Below are positions 8,249 to 17,243 of a stretch of 64,000 nt of DNA, piece by piece; the first letter of the stretch is position 1, and the number at the start of each line of letters is the position of its first letter. Below the pieces are notes generated by a model that saw nothing but the letters and a program-made list of their open reading frames with translations, was not told the DNA's origin and ran no database searches. A program made the translations under genes and the position numbers. This stretch comes from an uncultured Christensenella sp. Lineage in GTDB: Bacteria > Bacillota > Clostridia > Christensenellales > Pumilibacteraceae. The DNA lies in assembly GCA_910585955.1 (NCBI GenBank), contig CAJUGC010000007.1, positions 1-64,000 of the forward strand, in the 5' to 3' direction.

Positions 8249-9520
8249 ATGGCTACCGTAGCACTTGTGGGAACTCAATGGGGCGATGAAGGTAAGGGAA
8301 AAGTCATAGATATTCTTGCCGCAAAAGCCGACATGGTGGTTCGTGCGCAAGGCGGAAACAATGCGGGACACACCGTCGTAAACGGCGGCGTAACATATAA
8401 GCTCAGACTTGTACCGAGCGGAATACTCTATAAGGGTTGCGATTGTATTATTGCGGGAGGCGTCGTAATAGACCCTAAGGCGCTCCTTACGGAGCTTTCT
8501 GACATCGCGTCGAAAGGCGTCAGAACAGAAAAATTGCACATTGACGAACGCGCTCACATAATTCTCCCCTATCACCTGAGCCTTGACGCATTGAGCGAAA
8601 AAGCTCGCGGCGGCAAAGATATAGGAACTACGGGGCGCGGCATAGGTCCATGCTATACCGACAAAGCGGAACGCAGCGGAATAAGAATGTACGACTTTAT
8701 CCGTCCCGAAATCTTCAAAGCAAAACTATTTGACAGAGTCGCTACGAAAAACAAAATAATCACGTCGGTCTACGGCGGGCAGGCGCTCGATGCGCAAGCA
8801 ATTTACGACGAGTACAAAACTTATGCAGACGAGCTTAAAAAATACGTTTGCGATACGAGCGTGCTTATCTACGAAGCAATAACGAGCGGCAAGAGCGTTC
8901 TGCTCGAGGGCGCGCAAGGAACATTACTCGATCTCGGTTGCGGCACCTATCCCTATGTTACCAGCTCCTATCCCATAAGCGGCGGCTTCTGCATAGGCGC
9001 AGGTATCGGACCTACGGCGATAAACGAATGTATCGGCATCGCCAAAGCATACACGACTCGTGTGGGCAAAGGTCCGTTCCCTACCGAACTTGACGACGAG
9101 ATAGGAGAGACGATCCGCAAAGTAGGCGCGGAATTCGGTACGGTCACGGGACGGCCGAGACGCTGCGGCTGGCTCGACTGCGTAATTCTTCGGTTTGCCG
9201 TCAGAGTCAACGGACTTACGAGTATCGCTTTAAATAAGCTCGACACCCTTTCGGGACTCAAAGAGCTAAAGGTATGCGTAGCTTACAAGACCGACAAAAA
9301 GCTTACCGAACACTTCCCCGCAGACATAGACGAGCTTGCTCATTGTCAGCCCGTTTACGAGACGTTGCCCGGATTTACCGAAGATATCAGCGGCGTAAGA
9401 AAATTCGAGGATCTCCCCGTCAATGCGAAAAAGTACGTCGAATTCATCGAAAAACAAATCGGCTGCCGCATATCCATGATCGGCGTCGGACCCGACAGAA
9501 ATCAATGTATTTACAGATAA
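8249..9520 (+). CDS. purA: Adenylosuccinate synthetase
   Basis: This 423-residue protein is full length for PurA, which joins IMP and aspartate using GTP in the first committed step from IMP to AMP. The N-terminal GTP loop WGDEGKGK, the catalytic His in NNAGHTV, the TTGRGIGP loop, the GAQGT segment and the C-terminal LNKLD guanine-binding motif are all present. It has its own promoter and terminator and is therefore a single-gene transcript. It converges on pyrG, so the last steps of adenine and cytosine nucleotide synthesis sit back to back. Confidence 0.97.
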   Translation: MATVALVGTQWGDEGKGKVIDILAAKADMVVRAQGGNNAGHTVVNGGVTYKLRLVPSGILYKGCDCIIAGGVVIDPKALLTELSDIASKGVRTEKLHIDERAHIILPYHLSLDALSEKARGGKDIGTTGRGIGPCYTDKAERSGIRMYDFIRPEIFKAKLFDRVATKNKIITSVYGGQALDAQAIYDEYKTYADELKKYVCDTSVLIYEAITSGKSVLLEGAQGTLLDLGCGTYPYVTSSYPISGGFCIGAGIGPTAINECIGIAKAYTTRVGKGPFPTELDDEIGETIRKVGAEFGTVTGRPRRCGWLDCVILRFAVRVNGLTSIALNKLDTLSGLKELKVCVAYKTDKKLTEHFPADIDELAHCQPVYETLPGFTEDISGVRKFEDLPVNAKKYVEFIEKQIGCRISMIGVGPDRNQCIYR

Positions 9521-9533
9521 TATTTATCTACCG

Positions 9534-9564
9534 AAAAAGCCTCGGCTGAACCGAGGCTTTTTTT
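9534..9564. terminator. Terminator between purA and pyrG
   Basis: A 12-bp hairpin (AAAAAGCCTCGG, loop CTGAA, CCGAGGCTTTTTTT) has T runs on both strands, so it can serve both convergent genes. Confidence 0.92.
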
Positions 9565-9577
9565 ATTTCGGAAAAAT

Positions 9578-11149
9578 TCATTTCTTTTCGCACGATTTCA
9601 AAAATGCGGTTATAAGCGGATGCGGCCGCGACGGACGAGAAATAAATTCCGGTCTGAATACAACGCCAATAAAGAAATTGTTTCCTTCAAGCTCAAATGC
9701 TTCCGGAACTTTACCGTCCAAACCGTAACCCGAAAATTTCAAGCCTCGTGCGGCGAACTCATCGGCATAATCTGCATTAAAGTCATACTTGTGGCGATGA
9801 CGCTCTTTTACGGAAGATGCCGAATATATCTTTTCAAGCCTGCTTCCCTTTACTATCTTACACACTTTTGCTCCCGTGCGGAACGTAGGCTTTTCGCTAA
9901 GCGATTTAACTACGGGATCGGGCGTATCCGGCATAAACTCCGTACTTCCCGCTTCGCTCTTACAGAGAACGTCTCGCGCAAATTCCACAAGAGCGGCTTG
10001 CGCTCCGAGACCTATCATGAGCGCGGGAATTCCGTTTTCGCGCACATAGCGCGCGGCGGCAACTTTGCCGTCAAAGCCGCGCACACCGAAACCGGCGGGA
10101 ATTATTACGCCGTCGAAATCGGAAAGTCTCGTAAGATTTTTATCGATGCGTTCGGACGACAACCAGCTTACGGACACTTTTTCGTCGAGAGCGATCGAGC
10201 TGTGGTTTATCGCTTCTTTCAGCGAAATGTAGGCGTCGTGCTTTTCGACATACTTTCCGAGGACAGCTATTTTAAGCCCGCCTTTTCTTTTTGCAAGTTC
10301 CTCTTTCTTTTCATAGAAAGCCATTTGCGACGACAAATCGGGCTGCCTGTCCGCAAGCTTAAGCTTGCGAAGCACAACGCCGGCAAGTCCCTGCTCCTCG
10401 AGACGAAGCGGAACTTCATAGATATTGTCAGTCGTAAGACTTTGAAGAATACAGTCTTTTTCCACATTACAGAAAAGCGACATCTTGCTTTTGCTGCTTG
10501 CGTCTATTTCGTAATCCGAACGGCAAACGATGACATCAGGTTGAATACCGAGATTTTGAAGCTCCTTGACAGAATGTTGTGTGGGCTTCGTCTTTTGCTC
10601 GTGACTGACCTCTATATACGGCACAAGCGTAACATGGATATATACTGCGTTATTCTTTCCGAGATCTCTGCGGCATTGACGTATCGCTTCCAAGAACGGA
10701 TGACACTCTATGTCGCCTACCGTACCGCCTATTTCGACTATAACGATATCCGCATCGGGCTTGGATAGCCTGATGCAACGCTTGATTTCGTCCGTAATAT
10801 GCGGAACGACCTGAACTGTACTTCCGTTGTAGACGCCGTTACGCTCGTTGTCAATCACGGCTCTGTATATCTTGCCAGAGGTTATATCGCAATCAGCGTC
10901 GAGGTTTTCGTCTACGAAGCGTTCGTAGTGACCTATAACCAAATCGCACTCCGCGCCGTCCTCGGTAACAAATATCTCACCGTGTTGATAGGGACTGAGA
11001 TTTGAGGAATCGACATTATAGTATGGGTCGAACTTTCGGAGGGTGACATTATAGCCGCGCGCCTTCAAAAGTCTACCGAGCGAAGCAGCCGTTATTCCTT
11101 TGCCCAATCCGGACGCCACACCGCCCGTAATAAAAACGTATTTTGCCAT
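9578..11149 (-). CDS. pyrG: CTP synthase with degenerate glutaminase domain
   Basis: The 523-residue protein is collinear with PyrG. The N-terminal amidoligase domain is intact: GGVASGLGKG loop, LDPYYN-like metal segment (KFDPYYNVD), EDGAE, and EIGGTVGDIE. The C-terminal class I amidotransferase domain is not. Where the family has G-I-C-L-G-M-Q, this protein has M-I-G-L-G-A-Q, so the nucleophile is Gly380. Where the family has F-H-P-E-F, it has F-R499-P-E-F. The oxyanion GG is AG (residues 352-353). The Glu of the triad (E501) remains. I read these codons directly in the DNA. The enzyme should therefore make CTP from UTP, ATP and free ammonia, not glutamine. It lies 3 bases after the RnlA-like gene and shares its transcript. 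Confidence 0.93.
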   Translation of the reverse strand: MAKYVFITGGVASGLGKGITAASLGRLLKARGYNVTLRKFDPYYNVDSSNLSPYQHGEIFVTEDGAECDLVIGHYERFVDENLDADCDITSGKIYRAVIDNERNGVYNGSTVQVVPHITDEIKRCIRLSKPDADIVIVEIGGTVGDIECHPFLEAIRQCRRDLGKNNAVYIHVTLVPYIEVSHEQKTKPTQHSVKELQNLGIQPDVIVCRSDYEIDASSKSKMSLFCNVEKDCILQSLTTDNIYEVPLRLEEQGLAGVVLRKLKLADRQPDLSSQMAFYEKKEELAKRKGGLKIAVLGKYVEKHDAYISLKEAINHSSIALDEKVSVSWLSSERIDKNLTRLSDFDGVIIPAGFGVRGFDGKVAAARYVRENGIPALMIGLGAQAALVEFARDVLCKSEAGSTEFMPDTPDPVVKSLSEKPTFRTGAKVCKIVKGSRLEKIYSASSVKERHRHKYDFNADYADEFAARGLKFSGYGLDGKVPEAFELEGNNFFIGVVFRPEFISRPSRPHPLITAFLKSCEKK

Positions 11150-11152
11150 GAT

Positions 11153-12583
11153 CTACTCCTTTGCACTTTGGGAAGTTCGGATTGTGAAACCTATTTCTTT
11201 CAATTTTTTGCCGTTGTAGTTCAAAACTTCGATAAGATGATCGAAAATCCGTTTAACCTCTTGTTTGTCCGTTATTATACGAGGAGCTCCGTCGCCGCTG
11301 AAATCGGAATGAGTATAAAAATTCCTACGGGAAAAATATTCTACATACAGAGCGCTCATAACTTCATTGTATACTACGCTGTCGATACGCTTGCGATAAC
11401 CGGATTTCAGCCTGTAATTGCCGTCGTCATCCTTCTCGTAGCCCTGACCGATCATTTTAACTTCTATACCGCGCGCTTTTTGCAAATCGCTTATAAACTT
11501 TTCCAGTCCCCTATACGGAGGCGTCAAGAGCGACGAATAATCGGATAGTTTAGTCTCAGAATTGTTTATGTCGATATAACCTATCGTAAGGTCCATCTTC
11601 GATTGCTCGCCGAGCAGTTCGAACGCATCGGGCAAAACTTTTTTAAGTCGCCGCTGCATTGTGGACGCATTCTGAGTATTCTTCCCCTTTTCAGGCTCGT
11701 CGCGCGTAACGACTACGCTTTTAAAATCCGCATCTTTAAGCAGTAATACTTGCACATCCGAAAAAAGATGACAGCGCCTGCCTTGAATCTGCAAAATCTC
11801 TTTTTTCGGCATATAACGCAAAATTACTTTCTGTCCGCCCGAGCCCGAAATCATATACGTTTCGGCCTCGTCGGGCTTCCCCTTGTTCGCGACCGCATCG
11901 GGTTTGCAACTTACTCCGCGCATGGCTTTTACGCCTTTAAGCGCCTCTTCAAGTCTTCTGCGCGCATATTTCTTAATAGCATAGCCGTTTTTATACTCCG
12001 GCACGGAGTCATTATCCGCAACCGAATGCAATGGTCTTGCATTGTCAGACAGTTTCGTATCGGAGCTTGTATGAGTTTCGTCCGAGCGGTTTGACGTTCC
12101 TGCATTTTTCGTCGAAGCTTTTTTTTGCTTTGACTCAACCTTATCTTGCAAGCGAATTTTCGATTCGGTAGAATGAACCGCCGCTTTTCGCGGAAGGTTC
12201 TTTCCTCTATGTTCTGTGGGAAGTCTGCTTTTATCAGCGCAAACGACCATAGCAGAAGAATTTGCCTTGCCGATGTTTGCGCGAGTTTCCATTATAAGCG
12301 AATCGCGTTTTATATATAACTGCTTAAAACGCTCGAGCACGTCAGCCCTTGCGGTAAGAGATATTTTGCCTGCTTTCGTGTCATAAACAACCACGCATTT
12401 TCCTGCCCCTTGCAATATACCTTCCGTGAATTTATATATAACAAAGTGATTTTTATCGTCGGACGGTGTAAATGAGGTCTGAACAAGTTGCGGAGACAAT
12501 TTCACGGCTTCGATAAAATGCGCGAAATCAAGTTCCTCTGCCTTTATATCAAATCTGACGGGAGTATCCTTAACAGACTCCAT
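11153..12583 (-). CDS. RnlA-like HEPN ribonuclease (orphan toxin-like)
   Basis: The 476-residue protein resembles RnlA/LsoA (RNase LS), the toxin that Dmd or RnlB restrains in E. coli. Residues 1-115 form an N-terminal domain, 120-195 is a charged Ser/Lys-rich linker, 245-285 contains the family-like segment ILQIQGRRCHLF, and 305-470 matches the HEPN domain. The HEPN motif R-x4-H is R420-NFYT-H425, and the companion R-x-x-E is R358-GL-E361; both match catalytic residues of RnlA as I know them. It is longer than E. coli RnlA (357). No RnlB-like gene is adjacent; the next gene is pyrG. The ATG has GAGGAG 7 bases upstream. Assignment rests on motif order and my recollection of RnlA, not on a search. 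Confidence 0.65.
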   Translation of the reverse strand: MESVKDTPVRFDIKAEELDFAHFIEAVKLSPQLVQTSFTPSDDKNHFVIYKFTEGILQGAGKCVVVYDTKAGKISLTARADVLERFKQLYIKRDSLIMETRANIGKANSSAMVVCADKSRLPTEHRGKNLPRKAAVHSTESKIRLQDKVESKQKKASTKNAGTSNRSDETHTSSDTKLSDNARPLHSVADNDSVPEYKNGYAIKKYARRRLEEALKGVKAMRGVSCKPDAVANKGKPDEAETYMISGSGGQKVILRYMPKKEILQIQGRRCHLFSDVQVLLLKDADFKSVVVTRDEPEKGKNTQNASTMQRRLKKVLPDAFELLGEQSKMDLTIGYIDINNSETKLSDYSSLLTPPYRGLEKFISDLQKARGIEVKMIGQGYEKDDDGNYRLKSGYRKRIDSVVYNEVMSALYVEYFSRRNFYTHSDFSGDGAPRIITDKQEVKRIFDHLIEVLNYNGKKLKEIGFTIRTSQSAKE

Positions 12584-12619
12584 GAAAAAGCTCCTCGGGC
12601 ATTATTCCCTTTCATAAAG

Positions 12620-12647
12620 ATTAAGCGGCTGTTGCGAGCCGCTTAAT
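12620..12647 (-). terminator. Hairpin between surface protein and RnlA-like genes
   Basis: An 11-bp perfect stem (ATTAAGCGGCT / AGCCGCTTAAT, 6-base loop) lies just after the surface-protein stop. On the minus strand it is followed by only CTTTAT, so it is a weak terminator and read-through into the RnlA-like and pyrG genes is possible. No convincing separate promoter was found after it. Confidence 0.6.
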
Positions 12648-12669
12648 CGGATTATTGTGTCGAATTATT

Positions 12670-15600
12670 TTAGTTCTTAGCCTTACGCTTACGGAACAAT
12701 ACGAAGTAGAGGATGACCGCCGCGATAAGCACCACGCCTACGACGATAAGCACCGTGCTTATAGCCGCTATGGAAACCGCGCTGCCGCTCGTCTTATTGG
12801 AAACGGTTATCGAGAACTTCTTGACGGTGGTATTGCCGACCTTGTCGGATACTTCGTAAACTACCTCGTAAGTTCCCGACTTCGTGAGCTTAACGTCCGT
12901 ATTGGAATTCTTCGTCTTGTCCGCATAAGTCTTACCCGTACCGCTTATCGTAGCTTCGCTGACGACATTGCCGCTCGGATCGATAAGGCGTTTGGTAAAC
13001 GTGCAATCGGCAATTGTCTCCGCAGAGTCGAGATTTACGACGCTGAACTCAAACGATCTTCCGACAAAAGCCGAAGCGGAATGGGACGATGCGAGTTCGA
13101 ACTTAGGTCCGATAACGTCGCCTACGTTTATGCTATATTCCGCACTTGTGGTCTTACCGTTGAGCGTACCCGTTACGGTAATCGTATAAGTGCCGTCCTT
13201 TGTAGGCTTGAAAGAATGGGTCTTAGTCGTCTCATCGTAATCGACCTTGACCGCGCCGCCCTTGACAAGCTTGACGGTGACGTCTACCGTGCCGTTTCCG
13301 TTAGCGCTGTAAGCAACTATCGAAGGAAGATTCACGACGACATCTTTTTCGGAATAAGAAGGTATTACGCCTTGAATTTCTATTACGGGAGCGGCGTCGT
13401 CGGCAAAGTTTACGGTATACGGCTCCTTCACCGTCATTTCCTTAACATCGCCGTCTACAAGCGCATATCCCTCGGATATTCTGTACGAACTTGCGGTAAG
13501 AGCCGTAAACTCGGTTCCCATTATACTATGACTGCTGCCGACTATACGATAGACAGGATAGTAAGTGCCTGTTCCCTGTATAGTGAAGCTTTCGTTACGG
13601 AACGAATACGGCGTATTGATGTTACCGCTTCTGGTAAGCGTAGCGGCAGTCGTTTCGGTCGTATCGTCCTTACCCTTTACGACATTTATAAGACCTACTT
13701 TAACGATATTCTGACCGGAAAGATCGAACGCACGCACGCTCACTTGATATACGCCTTGGCTGTTGGGCGTAAAGCTTACATTTCTTACAACTATTTTATT
13801 TGCCGCAGTATCGTAATAGTATTCGGAAGATACTTCGGGAACAAGACCTCCGTCGGGAGCCTTAACGGACAATTCGTATCCGGTAAACTTACGGAAAGAA
13901 GCATCGCCGACGTTGATTTCGAATCCGCCGAGATTTGCGAGGTCTTTCGACGCGAAATCACCACTAAGACTTAAATCAGATGTATCGAGCGCAAGAGCGG
14001 AATTACCACTTGCCGCGCTGAATACCATGATCTTAGCTTCGGCAGTTGCGGGGTCGTTACCCGCATTGTCGGTTACGGTAAGATTAAGCACTATGTTCTT
14101 GCCGCCCTCGATCTTAACTTTCTCGCCCTTTTCGTTTGCGATATAGAGCGCTTCTGCGCTGCCTACGGTTTCTCTTACGACGTCAAGCTTTTCTCCGCCT
14201 TCGAGGTTAAGAACATTGCTTGCTTCGTCCGCCTCGCTCGAAAGCGTATAAACGATATGAGGACGGGAGTCGCCTCTGTCGGAAGCAAGTCTTGCGGGAA
14301 CGGAGAACGTATCTACGTCTGCGGTTACGGCGAAGTACTTGGGCGCGTCTACTATGGTGCACTCCGAAGGAGATTCTTCGTCGGTATAATTTTCGACTAC
14401 GTTTATTTTGTAAGTACGGGTCGAACGGTTGCCCTTCGAATCACGCGCCGCATATTCTACCGTAAAATCGCCTGTCTTGTTCTCGGTATTGACGAGATTG
14501 AAATCAAATTCGAACTCGGAGAATTTATACTCCGTTCCGGCAGTACCGTACGAGCTTGTCGTACCCGTGTAAGAGGAGTCTGCGGAAAGAATATTAGAGA
14601 AATTGACAACGGTATTGTTCTCGGAATCGGTAACTTTAAGCGCAAGCGTAAGATTCTCTTTGCTACCGGAATTATCGACAATCACAGGAGTCGGGAATTT
14701 GATAGTAGCAGAAGCGTCGTTGACGGAAAGTCCCCAATTTGCGGGTATCTTATACTCTTCTACGCTCTTGAATACGGGAGCGGTCGTATCGGAAACGGTT
14801 ATGCCGTAAGTATGAAGCGCCGAAGCATTCTTGTTACCGTCATCGAAAGCTTGGTAAGTAACAGTGTACTTGCCCTCTTTCGTAGGATAGAAACTCATTG
14901 CTTTGTCGTTGTCGAACTTGACATCCGCCGCACCTTCTTTTTCCGTCGCGTAACCGTCTTCGTTTACGTCTACTTCCTTAACGGGGTTGCCGCTCGGATC
15001 GGTGACTTTGATCTCGATCCTTACATTCTCATCGTAATTGTCGGTAGCGGTTGCCTTGGGAAGAGTAACCTTTCTGTTGATGGAAGCGTTCGTAGCGACG
15101 TTTACGACACTGAGAGTGGGTCTCTGGTCGTCGCTGAAATCGTCCTGCACTTTTACAACAAAGCTCTTCGTATAGCTATGCGTACCTTCCGCGCCGAGAG
15201 TAGCCACATAGGTGAGATAAACATTGCCTGCCGAAGCGGGAGTATATTTAGCCGTACCGTCTGCCGCGAACTCGGGATGATCCTTATCGGATGTCAAAAC
15301 TTTGATCGAAACGTCTTCACTATCCGCAACAACGACGTTGCCGTCCTTATCGGTGTAAACAAGAGAAGCCGCGGGAATAGTAAACTCATCACCCGTCTTT
15401 GCGTAAGTGGGAACATCCGCACCGCCGTTTACAACGCTTACCGAATAATCGTTCTCTACATAGCTGTAAACACTGAAATCATAGGAATAATCGGTTTCGC
15501 CGACTTTCTTGCTATACGTTACCGTATAAACGCCTACTTGCTCTGCTTTTACGTTCTTGTTCTCGTCACGCTCGGCAGGAAGTCCGTTGGGAGCGGTCAC

Positions 15601-15801
15601 GGTTACGGTAGCGCCGTCTCCGTCGGGAACATTGAACATACCGTTATACTTTACTCTGCTCTCAATGCGAATGTTCGCCGTGTACGAGTCGACTTTTCCC
15701 ACTTCGAGCGCCGAAGCGGTAAAACTCATCGTACCGATTACCATTGCCACTGTAAGCATCATTATTATTAACGACATACAAAGGCGCTTGATCTTTTTCA
15801 T
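12670..15801 (-). CDS. Secreted Ig-like surface protein with C-terminal membrane anchor
   Basis: The 1043-residue protein starts at the ATG at 15801, with AGGAGAT upstream; an open frame continues to 15855 without a ribosome site. Residues 1 to about 32 are a signal peptide (MKKIKRLCMS, hydrophobic core, AxA). The body is a chain of beta-sandwich modules of about 80-110 residues with recurrent DxxxP, Y-x-V-x-Y and D-x-x-GN signatures typical of bacterial Ig-like and cadherin-like domains. The C-terminus is a single helix followed by RKRKAKN. There is no LPxTG, so it is probably held by the helix and not by sortase. It is expressed from its own strong promoter. The ligand is unknown. Confidence 0.8.
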   Translation of the reverse strand: MKKIKRLCMSLIIMMLTVAMVIGTMSFTASALEVGKVDSYTANIRIESRVKYNGMFNVPDGDGATVTVTAPNGLPAERDENKNVKAEQVGVYTVTYSKKVGETDYSYDFSVYSYVENDYSVSVVNGGADVPTYAKTGDEFTIPAASLVYTDKDGNVVVADSEDVSIKVLTSDKDHPEFAADGTAKYTPASAGNVYLTYVATLGAEGTHSYTKSFVVKVQDDFSDDQRPTLSVVNVATNASINRKVTLPKATATDNYDENVRIEIKVTDPSGNPVKEVDVNEDGYATEKEGAADVKFDNDKAMSFYPTKEGKYTVTYQAFDDGNKNASALHTYGITVSDTTAPVFKSVEEYKIPANWGLSVNDASATIKFPTPVIVDNSGSKENLTLALKVTDSENNTVVNFSNILSADSSYTGTTSSYGTAGTEYKFSEFEFDFNLVNTENKTGDFTVEYAARDSKGNRSTRTYKINVVENYTDEESPSECTIVDAPKYFAVTADVDTFSVPARLASDRGDSRPHIVYTLSSEADEASNVLNLEGGEKLDVVRETVGSAEALYIANEKGEKVKIEGGKNIVLNLTVTDNAGNDPATAEAKIMVFSAASGNSALALDTSDLSLSGDFASKDLANLGGFEINVGDASFRKFTGYELSVKAPDGGLVPEVSSEYYYDTAANKIVVRNVSFTPNSQGVYQVSVRAFDLSGQNIVKVGLINVVKGKDDTTETTAATLTRSGNINTPYSFRNESFTIQGTGTYYPVYRIVGSSHSIMGTEFTALTASSYRISEGYALVDGDVKEMTVKEPYTVNFADDAAPVIEIQGVIPSYSEKDVVVNLPSIVAYSANGNGTVDVTVKLVKGGAVKVDYDETTKTHSFKPTKDGTYTITVTGTLNGKTTSAEYSINVGDVIGPKFELASSHSASAFVGRSFEFSVVNLDSAETIADCTFTKRLIDPSGNVVSEATISGTGKTYADKTKNSNTDVKLTKSGTYEVVYEVSDKVGNTTVKKFSITVSNKTSGSAVSIAAISTVLIVVGVVLIAAVILYFVLFRKRKAKN

Positions 15802-15854
15802 TATACTTAGATATCTCCTGTGAATTGTTCTTTTTTTTATAGTGTAACAAGCCA

Positions 15855-15883
15855 ATTATACATTCTATTATGGCATTTGTCAA
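15855..15883 (-). promoter_or_regulatory. Promoter of the Ig-like surface protein gene
   Basis: On the minus strand: TTGACA, a 17-base spacer, TATAAT. This is a perfect consensus match, about 55 bases before the chosen start. Confidence 0.9.
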
Positions 15884-15957
15884 ACATTTTTAAGCCCTTG
15901 GGACAAGATTATTATCCCACTCCATGAAAAAATTATTTATGCGCAGACAATCATTTG

Positions 15958-17229
15958 CTAATCTTCTATAACCCTTATTTCGCTCCCCACCGAAAGCACT
16001 CCGTCAACATCGCGAAGCTCCGCCACGGCGGCGCGAAATAAGCGCTCGCTCGTCATGTGCGTGAGAATAACGACTTCGGCGCAATGTCCGTCCGCGTTTT
16101 CCTGCAACATCTTGCTGATGCTTATACCGTGAGAGCCGAGCACGCCCGAGATTACGGACAACATTCCGGGGCGATCGAGTACGGAAACGGAAAAATAATA
16201 TTCGGACGGAAAGTCGTCGCTAACATTGGCAAGCTTTGAACCGAAATCGTTTTTCTGCGGTCTGTCTTTACCCGCGCAATATACTATATCGCTGACGATC
16301 GCGCTTGCCGTCGGGTGAGCGCCCGCTCCTCTTCCGTACAGCATTATTTCGTCCACAAAGTCACCCTTCAAAAGCACCGCGTTGAACGAACCGCGAACAG
16401 AAGCAAGCGGGTGGCTTGCGGGAACGAATGCCGGATGAACGCGAGCTTGTACACTCCCGTCTGAATTCTGTCGCCCTATAGCGAGCAGTTTCAGCTCGTA
16501 ACCCATGCTCTTTCCCACAGCGATATCCCGAGAAGTTATTTTGGAAATGCCCTCGCGGTAAATCTTGTCGAGGGGAATCCTCGTATGAAAAGCGAGCGAC
16601 GCGAGAATGGACAGCTTATACGCCGCGTCGAAGCCCTCTACGTCGGCGGTCGGATCGAACTCCGCATAGCCGAGCTTCTGTGCCTCGCCGAGCGCGTAGG
16701 CATAATCGTCGCCCTCCTCGCTCATTTTAGTCAATATATAATTTGTAGTACCGTTTATTATACCCGTAAGTTCGGTCACTCTGTTTGCCTGCATACTTTC
16801 GGTAAGCGTGCGGATAATTGGCACTCCCCCAACGCAACTCGCTTCTATGTATAATCCCGAACCGCCTTTGTCCGCCGACGAAAGCAACTCGTCGAGACGT
16901 TTTGACAAAAGCTCCTTATTTGCCGTAACTACGCTCTTTCCGCTTTCGAGAGCTTTTATTATGAAGCTGCCCGCAGGTTCGAGTCCGCCCATCGTCTCAA
17001 CGACAACGGATATATCCGGATCTGAAACGATCTCGTCGATGTTTGCCGCAAACAGCTTTTCGGAAGCCCCTTTATCCGCAAGTCTTTTCGGCGACTTATC
17101 GAGAATTTTAACGACTTCGACGTCCACGCCGTAACCCGATTTGATCACTTCGCGATTGCGCGTCAGCACATCGTATGTGCCGCCGCCCACAGTTCCAAGC
17201 CCCATAATCGCCACTTTCAATTTTTTCAT
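15958..17229 (-). CDS. hom: Homoserine dehydrogenase with ACT domain
   Basis: The 423-residue enzyme reduces aspartate semialdehyde to homoserine for threonine and methionine synthesis. It shows the NAD(P) loop GLGTVGGGTYDVL (10-22), the NKELLS and GGVPIIR segments, the DPTADVEG catalytic region, and a C-terminal ACT domain (about 345-420, beginning SVLDRPGML), which usually gives feedback inhibition by threonine. It is the last gene of an operon with coaX and the ECF S-component, 14 bases after coaX, with an AGGAGG site. Homoserine and pantothenate paths both draw on aspartate, a possible reason for the grouping. Confidence 0.95.
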   Translation of the reverse strand: MKKLKVAIMGLGTVGGGTYDVLTRNREVIKSGYGVDVEVVKILDKSPKRLADKGASEKLFAANIDEIVSDPDISVVVETMGGLEPAGSFIIKALESGKSVVTANKELLSKRLDELLSSADKGGSGLYIEASCVGGVPIIRTLTESMQANRVTELTGIINGTTNYILTKMSEEGDDYAYALGEAQKLGYAEFDPTADVEGFDAAYKLSILASLAFHTRIPLDKIYREGISKITSRDIAVGKSMGYELKLLAIGRQNSDGSVQARVHPAFVPASHPLASVRGSFNAVLLKGDFVDEIMLYGRGAGAHPTASAIVSDIVYCAGKDRPQKNDFGSKLANVSDDFPSEYYFSVSVLDRPGMLSVISGVLGSHGISISKMLQENADGHCAEVVILTHMTSERLFRAAVAELRDVDGVLSVGSEIRVIED

Positions 17230-17243
17230 GCTTTCCGAACCTC

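Noticed and set aside
14257..15771. A 504-codon plus-strand frame opposite the Ig-like surface protein
   Set aside because: It is a compositional shadow of the minus-strand gene, whose signal peptide, modules and membrane anchor are clear.
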